NCBI GenBank assembly: GCA_021159825.1
Contig: JAGHDR010000163.1
Location: forward strand, 1 to 14,236
Origin: Deltaproteobacteria bacterium
GTDB lineage: Bacteria; Desulfobacterota; DSM-4660; Desulfatiglandales; Desulfatiglandaceae
Length of the DNA: 14,236 nucleotides
Reading direction: 5' to 3'
Shown: positions 7,811 to 13,635 of the stretch, piece after piece
Layout: each line of letters begins with the position of its first letter
Position numbering within the stretch: the first letter of the stretch is position 1
Translations under genes and position numbers: made by a program
The notes under the pieces: model-generated
Seen by the model: the letters and a program-made list of their open reading frames with translations, nothing else
Databases searched by the model: none
What the model was told of the DNA's origin: nothing

Positions 7811-8074
7811 TTATTCATAATGGGTCCACATCCGAATAATCTTAACCGTCCTGATATCATCCAGGATTTGGTAAACCATTCGATGTTGGATATTGATCCT
7901 TCTGGAACATGCACCGGCCAGATCACCGACCAATCTTTCGTATGGGGGAGGTGTGCGATGGGGATCTTTTTTTAGAACGGTAAGGAGTCGTTCAGCTTGT
8001 GGCTTTAAGCCGGAACGGGAGAGTTTCTTTGCGTCTTTTTTGGCTTGTTTTGTGTAAGCTAGACGCCAACTCAC
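7811..8074 (-). CDS. yoeB: Txe/YoeB family toxin (ribosome-dependent mRNA interferase)
   Basis: This 87-aa protein matches YoeB/Txe toxins, which cleave mRNA in the ribosomal A site. Key residues of E. coli YoeB have clear counterparts: Glu46 (PYERL), Arg65 (NIQHRMVYQ) and the C-terminal His85-Tyr86 (WTHYE). SRRINIQHRMVYQ is the family signature. The start is GTG at 8074, overlapping the TGA of the antitoxin gene by 4 nt (GTGA), so translation is coupled to the antitoxin. The catalytic set is complete, so the toxin is probably active. Confidence 0.93.
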   Translation of the reverse strand: MSWRLAYTKQAKKDAKKLSRSGLKPQAERLLTVLKKDPHRTPPPYERLVGDLAGACSRRINIQHRMVYQILDDIRTVKIIRMWTHYE

Positions 8075-8313
8075 CAGTCAAGTTCCTCTTCACATTCTTC
8101 AACGGGAGTTTTCAAACCCTCGCGAATCGATTCCCTCATTTCCGGTATCGATGAAAGGTATAAGGTTTCTTGAATTGCTCGCCAGTCTTCTTCAGAGACG
8201 AGGACAGCTGAGTTTCGTTTCCCAACTATTTGGATTGGATCATGAGAATCCGCTACATCATCAACAAGGGTATAGAGCCGCTTTCTTGCCTCGGTTGCGG
8301 TAAGGGTAGACAT
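8071..8313 (-). CDS. yefM: YefM/Phd family antitoxin
   Basis: This 80-aa antitoxin has an N-terminal Phd/YefM DNA-binding domain (TATEARKRLYTLVDDVADSHDPIQI, split here as TATEARKRLYTLV and following residues) and an acidic C-terminal tail (EECEEELDW) that would wrap and inhibit YoeB. The start was placed at ATG 8313 because GGAGGT lies 7 nt upstream. An in-frame ATG at 8328 would make that ribosome binding site part of the coding sequence, so it was rejected. First gene of a two-gene operon with the toxin, and likely to repress its own promoter through the paired CGTACG boxes upstream. Confidence 0.93.
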   Translation of the reverse strand: MSTLTATEARKRLYTLVDDVADSHDPIQIVGKRNSAVLVSEEDWRAIQETLYLSSIPEMRESIREGLKTPVEECEEELDW

Positions 8314-8334
8314 TGTTTTTACCTCCATATTTAG

Positions 8335-8374
8335 CGTACGTCATATCGTACGTTTAATAAATAAGGTATGTCAA
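8335..8374 (-). promoter_or_regulatory. YefM/YoeB promoter with paired CGTACG operator
   Basis: On the minus strand TTGACA (8369-8374), an 18-nt spacer and TACGAT (8345-8350) form a promoter. Two copies of the palindromic hexamer CGTACG lie at 8335-8340 and 8347-8352, with centres 12 bp apart, and overlap the -10. E. coli YefM binds TGTACA hexamers with the same 12-bp centre spacing, so these boxes are very likely the autoregulatory operator. The antitoxin ATG is 22 nt downstream. Confidence 0.75.
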
Positions 8375-8414
8375 GTTAAGAAAAAACTTTTGGAATGAGG
8401 GGAAGGAATGGTCT

Positions 8415-8430
8415 ATGATTCCAGAATCAT
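8415..8430. promoter_or_regulatory. Palindrome upstream of the membrane-protein promoter
   Basis: ATGATTC-ca-GAATCAT forms a 16-bp inverted repeat with seven perfect base pairs per arm, 14 bp upstream of the -35 box of the plus-strand promoter at 8445-8473. A position just upstream of the -35 suits an activator or repressor dimer; the protein that would bind it is unknown. Confidence 0.4.
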
Positions 8431-8444
8431 GAGATTGAGCTTGC

Positions 8445-8473
8445 TTGACACGCAAGGCCGAATCACCTAGGAT
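8445..8473 (+). promoter_or_regulatory. Sigma70-type promoter for the 177-aa membrane protein gene
   Basis: TTGACA (8445-8450), a 17-nt spacer and TAGGAT (8468-8473): perfect -35, 4 of 6 in the -10, ideal spacing. Transcription would begin about 8480, leaving a leader of roughly 38 nt before the ATG at 8518. Confidence 0.6.
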
Positions 8474-8517
8474 TTTTCCTTAAAAAAATAAATAGTTTCA
8501 AGCGGCAGGGAAGAACA

Positions 8518-9051
8518 ATGAAAAGAGTTGTTTTTCAACTGGTCATTTTGATGGTGCTGGTCTCTTTGTGTATCGGGGCATTTTTCTTTTTGCAGCGGAT
8601 TCTTCAAATACCCTTTAGATCCGCCAACGACGCCCTCCATAAAAAGGGAACCGCCCTGACCCTGGATTTTCTGATTCCGGCAGGGTCCCATATCGATGAA
8701 AATATCACCATCGGTCAGGTGGTAAAAATTCGAATGACCCAAAACACCAGCCCTTATGAGGCAGCTGTCCGTGCATTGTCCGATTTGATTCCCCCCCGAT
8801 ATGTATGGCTGAGCAACGTCCTCCTTTTTTTCTTCTGGTCTTTCTGCGTCCTGACCCTTTTGAGGATTTTCACATTCATGGGATATGGCCGGGCGGTTCG
8901 GACGAGCTTGCTGCTGGGCGGGGTCATCTACTATTTTATGCCGGATTTTTCGCCGTATAGCCGGGACGATATCCTTTTTGTGGTCTGTCCTTTACTGGTG
9001 ATCTTTCTGACTCATTGGGTTTGCAGGAAAAAAAACGTGGCTAAGGATTGA
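8518..9051 (+). CDS. Uncharacterised four-helix membrane protein
   Basis: No family is recognised. The 177-aa protein has hydrophobic segments at about residues 5-25, 96-118, 127-142 and 150-168. A polar region of about 70 residues (26-95) lies between the first two, probably exposed on one side of the membrane. It contains SRDD and PPRY turns but no recognisable enzyme motif, and the C-terminus is basic (CRKKNVAKD). The ATG at 8518 is preceded by an AGGGAAG ribosome binding site. It has its own promoter, and the damaged acyl-CoA synthetase gene follows after 53 nt with its own strong ribosome binding site, so the two may be co-transcribed. Confidence 0.75.
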   Translation: MKRVVFQLVILMVLVSLCIGAFFFLQRILQIPFRSANDALHKKGTALTLDFLIPAGSHIDENITIGQVVKIRMTQNTSPYEAAVRALSDLIPPRYVWLSNVLLFFFWSFCVLTLLRIFTFMGYGRAVRTSLLLGGVIYYFMPDFSPYSRDDILFVVCPLLVIFLTHWVCRKKNVAKD

Positions 9052-9104
9052 TCGTCGTTTTTCAATAATGTATCCAATTACCGTATTCCTTTGAGGAGGG
9101 GTTA

Positions 9105-10255
9105 ATGAACTATAAACGACTGTTTGAACCGGAGAGCATGGTTGTGGTCGGGGTATCGCTTCATAACGACCGGCATCCTGCCAACATTGTATATCGGAAG
9201 AACCGCCTGCGCTATCCCGTCAGGGTTTTCGCCGTCAATCCCAACGGGGGTCTGATTCAAGGAGAAATGGTCTATAAACGGGTGGCGGATATCCCCGAAA
9301 AAGTAGACCTGGCGGTCATTGCCGTTCGGGCCGACCTGGTGCCCGATACCCTGGCCCAATGTATTTCAGCCGGAGCGGTGGTGTTCTGGTGGACCAGATG
9401 GTTAATTTTGCAGGTACGGGGGTGGGGCTGTCGCTGGGGGTTAGCATCGGCAACAAGGCTTTGGTGGATGAGGTGGCCCTGCTTGAATATCTGGGCGAGG
9501 ATCCCAATACGGATGCCATTGCCTTTTATCTGGAGGGTTTCAAGAAAAATGGGGGTCGGGCATTTATGGAGGCTGTTTGTCATTGCCAAAAACCCATTGT
9601 GGTGCTGAAATCCGGCAAAAGTCCGGAAGGGGGACGTGCCGTTTCGAGCCATACGGCTTCCCTTGCCGGCGATTACAAGGTGTTTTCGCAGGTGATGGCG
9701 CAATTCGGGGTCATTGAGGTGCGTACCCAGTTTGAACTGGTTTCCTTCTGCGAAGCGCTCAGTTGTTACCAGGATACCATCAATGGAAACATCGGGATCA
9801 TTACCGGCAGTGGCGGTCATGGTGCACTGACCGTTGATTTTTGTGCTTCCCATGGACTCAGGGTTCCGGTGCTGAGCCGGGAATTGCAGTCAGCTCTCAA
9901 AAGTAGGCTTTCTCCCAGCGTTCAACCCATTGCGGCAACGGGTAATCCCATAGACCTTACCGGAAGCGCTATTGATGATGATTTTATTGCGGCGGCCAAT
10001 TGTCTCGGCAAAAGCCCTGAGGTGGACTGTTTGGTGCTCCTGGTCCTACCCCATTCGCCCGGAACCACTTCTGATCTCGGTGCCAGACTGAGTGAAGTCT
10101 GCCACAGAGAAGGCAAGCCCATGGTGGCTTATGTTCCGAACCTGGAAAGATACCGTATGTTGATCGAAGGATTTGAATTGAATCACATTCCGGTGTCTCC
10201 GGCCATCGAGGGTGCGGTTTTGATGGCCGGGGCCATGAGGAGGGAACCATGTTGA
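9105..10255 (+). pseudogene. NDP-forming acyl-CoA synthetase, alpha (CoA-binding/ligase) part, internally deleted and frameshifted
   Basis: Intact ADP-forming acyl-CoA synthetases make acyl-CoA plus ADP and phosphate reversibly through a phosphohistidine intermediate. The 5' part (9105 to about 9380) begins LFEPESMVVVGVS and runs through the Rossmann CoA-binding domain to CISAGA. The frame then changes and the protein resumes at about 9379 with SGGVLVDQMVNFAGTGVGLS, the succinyl-CoA-ligase-like domain, continuing to 10255. In homologues some 60-70 residues lie between these two points (the GPNCLG region and the start of the SQSGG motif). They are missing here, so about 200 bp have been lost and the frame changed. 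ATG 9105 has a strong GAGGAGG 7 nt upstream. The family call is secure and the lesion is clear; whether the downstream part is still translated is unknown. Confidence 0.75.
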
Positions 10256-10380
10256 ACTCTGAGATCCTTGAGATACTGTCAAAATCCAAATCCTGGGGTT
10301 GGGTCCTGGAACCTGATGCCAAGCGGATATTATCCCTTGTGGGGATAAGTGCCCCCCCTTTTATATCTCGTCAGTCATAA
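10249..10380 (+). pseudogene. ATP-grasp (beta) part of the NDP-forming acyl-CoA synthetase, truncated after about 38 residues
   Basis: ATG 10249 overlaps the end of the alpha part by 7 nt and has AGGAGG 7 nt upstream, the usual arrangement for alpha/beta subunits. The visible start (ILSKSKSWGWVLEPDAKRIL, then GISAPPF) is the N-terminus of the ATP-grasp domain. After about residue 38 the reading enters the inverted-repeat element and stops at TAA 10378-10380 (ISRQS, stop). A normal beta part has more than 200 residues, and the rest of the domain is not found in the window. Confidence 0.75.
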
Positions 10381-10502
10381 GTTCTCGTAACGTACTGAAA
10401 TTATTGATACTGACAAAATCGACACAAGATGGCCTAAGTTAATAATTTCAACTACTTAACAATTCACGATACAAAGACTTCAGAGAACTTATGACTGTCG
10501 AG
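10367..10502. mobile_element. 136-bp element with 20-bp terminal inverted repeats (MITE or insertion-sequence remnant)
   Basis: The left end (10367-10386) and the reverse complement of the right end (10483-10502) agree at 19 of 20 bases, sharing CTCG, one mismatch, then CAGTCATAAGTTCTC. The interior is AT-rich and noncoding, and an inner pair gaaattatt/aataatttc is also inverted. There is no transposase. A gene fragment on either side ends exactly at the element: the ATP-grasp subunit at the left and pcm at the right. No convincing target-site duplication was seen, so it is either a MITE or the two ends left after internal deletion of a larger element. Confidence 0.65.
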
Positions 10503-10750
10503 GCATTTTTTTGGTATTTTATGGGGACGAAAAGATGCCTGGGCACAATTTTCATGGCTTTGAGTAGGCCTGGATCGGCAATGCCGCGCGCTTCGATCTG
10601 CCGGGAAATCATCTCCTCCCGCAATGCTGCAAATCCATCTTTTTCATCATCCGCCCGGATTTGATCCGCCACGGGAATGACAAAGAGTAGAAAAAAAAGG
10701 GTCAACCTGTGAATATAAATGGCGTGAAGAGGTGCTGTACCTTTGGCCAT
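10448..10750 (-). pseudogene. pcm: Truncated protein-L-isoaspartate O-methyltransferase (N-terminal part with signal peptide)
   Basis: Pcm repairs isoaspartyl residues using SAM. From the preferred ATG at 10750 (GGAAG upstream) the product starts with a hydrophobic signal peptide (LTLFFLLFVIPVADQIRA) and then has the family's N-terminal motif REEMISRQIEARGI, followed by LKAMKIVPRHLFVP. Native sequence stops at about KYQKNA (near 10503). The last 18 residues are encoded by the inverted-repeat element. The SAM-binding core (GxGSGY) and the rest, about 150 residues, are missing. In-frame upstream ATGs (10810, 10768) are possible but less well placed. Confidence 0.72.
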
Positions 10751-11145
10751 AGTGAAACGCTTCCTCATAAAAACATTAAATATATCAATAAGATTTTCTT
10801 TGACAAGCACTAGAGAATAGCATAATTTGAACGTGAAAACAATTTTGCTTTCATCCGTATTCTAGCAAAAATTTCCGTTGGCAATAACAACCATCATAAT
10901 ACCGGGAGGGTCTTGGAAACGATCAGGAATTGTTGCAGTGGCCGTACTTCTGATTACAGATCAAGGCCTTCGCCCAAGCCTGAGGGAGGATCAGACTCCT
11001 GGGAGAGTCTGCAAGGCTCGGGAGCCAAGGGTCAGTCCAAATCGCTTAAAAAGACTCCCTCATCTTCTGAGGGCTTTCAGCCCCTTAATGAAGGCAACAA
11101 TACTTGGCAGCCACTGAACGACAGCCAGAAGCAATCCGACTAAAG
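10751..11145. other. Noncoding spacer with several consecutive stem-loops
   Basis: No gene is supported here: the short open frames have weak starts and no family resemblance. Several small hairpins occur in a row: CAGACTC/GAGTCTG (10992-10998 and 11005-11011, 7 bp, loop 6), GGCT/AGCC (11015-11018 and 11023-11026), CCCTCA/TGAGGG (11057-11062 and 11068-11073, 6 bp, loop 5) and GGGCT/AGCCC (11071-11075 and 11079-11083), the last two sharing bases and so mutually exclusive. No poly-T follows, so they are not simple terminators. Confidence 0.4.
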
Positions 11146-11395
11146 GTCAAAGATGCCACCCGGAAACTGGGGTGGAAGGTTGTGGAAGAATTCAGGGATA
11201 CGGTTTTCGACCTGAATGGTCTGATGGTCAAGGTCAGGAAAAGTTCCCATGTTTCAGCCGATGTGGGCGGGGTTCTGGCAAAACTGGCCCTCATGCCGCC
11301 GGGAATCGCCAAAACCCCGGCCCGTTATTTCAGCAATAAGGCATCCGGGGTATTGACCAATGTTCCGGGACCCCGGGCGCCCCTCTATTTTGCGG
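11146..11395 (+). pseudogene. Wax-ester synthase/diacylglycerol acyltransferase (WS/DGAT) fragment
   Basis: WS/DGAT enzymes esterify acyl-CoA to fatty alcohols or diacylglycerol for storage lipid. The only recognised part is the C-terminal-domain signature ASGVLTNVPGPRAPLYFAG (about 11338-11395), matching the family's NVPGP motif. The HHxxxDG active site and most of the N-terminal domain are absent. Frame-1 translation upstream (LGWKVVEEFRDTVF, then VRKSSHVSADVG) is plausible for the preceding helices but not certain, and no credible start codon with a ribosome binding site exists. Right after FAG the homology jumps into another family in another frame, a junction that looks like a deletion. 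Confidence 0.6.
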
Positions 11396-11712
11396 GAGAC
11401 CATCCTGGAAGAAACGCCCGGCGTGAAACTGCACATATCAACCCGTTCGGACCGATATCTGCCGGATATGGACGTCATTGTCACGGCCACATCCGGCGCC
11501 GGCAAGGCCCTTTTAACATTATGCGGGTGACGCCCGGTTGCATCATCACGGATGTGGCCCGTTCCCTGGATCTGTCTCCGGAAGACGTGGCCAAACGTCC
11601 AGATGTGCTGGTTATCGAATCGGGCGAAGATGAGGACATTGACCGCGTTCGAAGGCTGGCGCTCAAGGCCCGAAAAACCTGGACGCCTCCCCGTTTTTCA
11701 GATGTGGCGTGA
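11396..11712 (+). pseudogene. Frameshifted NAD(P)-dependent reductase fragment (shikimate-dehydrogenase/acyl-reductase-like)
   Basis: From 11396 frame 2 reads DMDVIVTATSGAGKALL and stops just after, at a TGA near 11521. From about 11506 frame 1 continues naturally as IMRVTPGCIITDVAR, then LDLSPEDVAKRPDVLVIESGE. One missing base near 11510 joins them. The pattern (xxDVIVTATS, then a hydrophobic PGxxxxDVAR segment) resembles the NAD(P)-binding half of reductases such as long-chain acyl-ACP/CoA reductases related to shikimate dehydrogenase. After IESGE the text changes to a charged stretch ending KTWTPPRFSDVA, which may be a second deletion. Family call moderate; the lesion is clear from the two frames. 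Confidence 0.45.
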
Positions 11713-11842
11713 AGCACCCCTCTGTCATCTGAACGGTATCCAGGCCATCGGATCATAGCCAAAAAGGTTATTTGACAGCTTTTATTGAATCGGAGAACAT
11801 CTTGACCATCAACTCAAAATCCTATAATTAGGGAGGGGTAAA

Positions 11843-13414
11843 ATGGCAGACGAAAAGGCGGGAAGGTTTCCGGATCCGCACGAGTTTCAGATTCCCCCGG
11901 AACTTGAAGGATGGGAAGAAATGTATCCGTCGCACCATCTGTTTTCCAAAGAGAGAGCAGACTGGGAAAAACAGCAATTTTGGTATCAGGACAAGATTCA
12001 TGCGCCGGAGCCGATGCCGCCATTGGATATGTTCTTTCAGGAAGCGTGGCAGATCGCTCTTTCCCAGTACACCACCAGAGTTTTCTGTATCCCTCCGGCC
12101 CAGGGAATTGCACAGCGGATGGTTGGGTGCTACCTGTATATCTGTGCAGTTGCGCCCCCGCCCGATGAGATTATCGGAGAGAAGGCCGCCCTCTTTGAGA
12201 AAAGAGTATTTCATGTATTTGATCATTACAATGAGTTGTGGGATAAGTGGCTGACGAAATTCAAGGCTCTGGGGAATGAGATGATTGAGCTCAAAATTCC
12301 CAAGGAAATGCCGAAATATGTTCCGGAAGACCAGGTTCTCCCGGCGCCCACAGGCTGTTATGTTTCCTATGATCTGATTTCATCCTTTGACAAACTGGTC
12401 CACCAGATGTTCAAGGGATGGCAGTACCACTTTGAAATGTTGAACCTGACCTATTTGGCCTACCTCATGTTCGGGGATGTTTCCCGGAAACTTTTCCCGG
12501 GGATCAGTGAAAGCGCCATCGGAAAGATGGTGGCAGGGGCCGATGTTTCCATGTTCCGGCCTGAAGAGGAGTTGTGCAAGTTGTCCAGGCTGGCCGTCCC
12601 TTTGAGTGGTGTGGCGGATGTTCTCAAGAGTGACCAACCGGCGGCCGGGAAGATTGCTGAACTTGAAAATACACCCGATGGGAAGCAGTGGCTTGAGGCC
12701 TTTGATAAGGCCAAAGACCCGTGGTTTTTCGTGTCGTGCGGAAGCGGCTGGTTCCATTATGAAGGGAGCTGGATCAACAATCCGGATATCCCATACGGAT
12801 ATATTAAGCGTTACGTGGAAAGGCTGGAAAACGGTGAGACCATTGAGCGGTCTCTGGACCAGGTGGAGAAGGAACGGGATGAAACCGTTGCCGAATACCG
12901 TAAACTGATTGCCGGCGATGAAGACAGAGAGGCTTTTGATGGTGCCTACAATACCGTCGGAACCATTTACAGGTATGCGGAAGATCATCAGTTCTGGGTG
13001 GAACACTGGTTCCATACCATATGGTTTGCAAAGATAAGAGAGTTCGGTACGCTTCTGGTTGACAACGGCATGATCAGTGAATCGGATGACATATTTATGT
13101 TCAACCGCTATGAGATTCCTGAAATTCTAACCGAGGTCGCCACCGCCTGGGCCCTCGGCGTGGGGATTCCCGTGCGGGGAGACTATTACAAAGCCAAGGT
13201 TGAGAAACGAAAAAAGATCCTTCAAGCAGCCGCTGAATGGAACCCGGCACCGGCCCTGGGTGTTCCGCCGGAGGAAGTGGCCGAACCGTTTACCATTATG
13301 TTCTGGGGTATCACTACCGACAAGGTCAAAGAAGGGTTGAAGGGGATGGGAGAGGTTGACGCCGAAGATATCTCCGAACTGAAGGGCTTTGCCTTCTCAG
13401 CAGGCGTCGTTTAA
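11843..13414 (+). CDS. PEP-utilising enzyme, substrate domain of a PpsA/mobile-type subunit, cut at an in-frame stop
   Basis: This 523-aa product is the N-terminal domain of a PEP-utilising 'mobile region' protein, like the subunit that in phenylphosphate synthase carries the phosphohistidine and substrate site. The start ATG has GGGAGGGG 6 nt upstream. The body is rich in aromatic residues (for example WFFVSCGSGWFHYEGSW, and AEDHQFWVEHWFHTIWFAKI) and ends AFSAGVV before TAA 13412-13414. The following codons in the same frame still read GKASVLKLLKEVMDLEPGDI, the start of the swivelling His domain, so the ORF has lost its last 80 or so residues to a stop, not a natural end. The next gene is the matching PEP/pyruvate-binding partner. 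Family moderately sure, truncation clear. Confidence 0.7.
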   Translation: MADEKAGRFPDPHEFQIPPELEGWEEMYPSHHLFSKERADWEKQQFWYQDKIHAPEPMPPLDMFFQEAWQIALSQYTTRVFCIPPAQGIAQRMVGCYLYICAVAPPPDEIIGEKAALFEKRVFHVFDHYNELWDKWLTKFKALGNEMIELKIPKEMPKYVPEDQVLPAPTGCYVSYDLISSFDKLVHQMFKGWQYHFEMLNLTYLAYLMFGDVSRKLFPGISESAIGKMVAGADVSMFRPEEELCKLSRLAVPLSGVADVLKSDQPAAGKIAELENTPDGKQWLEAFDKAKDPWFFVSCGSGWFHYEGSWINNPDIPYGYIKRYVERLENGETIERSLDQVEKERDETVAEYRKLIAGDEDREAFDGAYNTVGTIYRYAEDHQFWVEHWFHTIWFAKIREFGTLLVDNGMISESDDIFMFNRYEIPEILTEVATAWALGVGIPVRGDYYKAKVEKRKKILQAAAEWNPAPALGVPPEEVAEPFTIMFWGITTDKVKEGLKGMGEVDAEDISELKGFAFSAGVV

Positions 13415-13551
13415 GGGAAGGCAAGCGTACTCAAACTGCTCAAGGAGGTCATGGACCTGGAGCCGGGAGATATCCCGGTTTGCCCTACCACCAATCCTTC
13501 ATGGGCGCCGGAATCGGCACATCGGTCATTAAGACCGGCGATATCATCTTA
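13415..13551 (+). pseudogene. Remnant of the phosphohistidine (swivelling) domain, deleted and frameshifted
   Basis: Directly behind the stop the same frame continues GKASVLKLL, then LEPGDIPVCPTTNPSWAP (to about 13510), the classical start of the PEP-utilising mobile domain. The text then jumps to GIGTSVIKTGDIIL in the +1 frame (about 13513-13550), which is the end of that domain. The middle section, which carries the catalytic His within a T-x-S-H-A motif, is absent: about 35-40 residues are missing. The surviving tail is in frame with the downstream gene. Confidence 0.72.
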
Positions 13552-13557
13552 ACCCCT

Positions 13558-13610
13558 TCCTCCCTTGGACCGGCAAAAGACCGAAATAGGTTGGCTGTCC
13601 CAAGGGAGGA
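13558..13610. repeat. 11-bp inverted repeat (possible mRNA hairpin)
   Basis: TCCTCCCTTGG at 13558-13568 and its exact complement at 13600-13610 enclose a 31-nt loop, between the mobile-domain remnant and the PEP-binding gene. It is followed by GGGGGAAAA, not a T-run, so a terminator role is unlikely; it could form a stable intercistronic hairpin. Confidence 0.5.
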
Positions 13611-13635
13611 GGGGGAAAACCCGTTGGAGAAACAG

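Noticed and set aside
10809..10866. Imperfect inverted repeat ctagagaata/tattctag near the pcm start, considered as a recombination site
   Set aside because: Short arms with a bulge in AT-rich sequence; no integrase or cassette context.
10878..11143. Two overlapping plus-strand open frames of 76-79 codons
   Set aside because: Both start at TTG, have low-complexity translations and no recognised motif, and overlie the hairpin-rich stretch.
11802..11828. TTGACC and a perfect TATAAT before the PEP-utilising gene
   Set aside because: The spacer is only 15 nt and the TATAAT lies directly against the ribosome binding site, so initiation would fall within that site.
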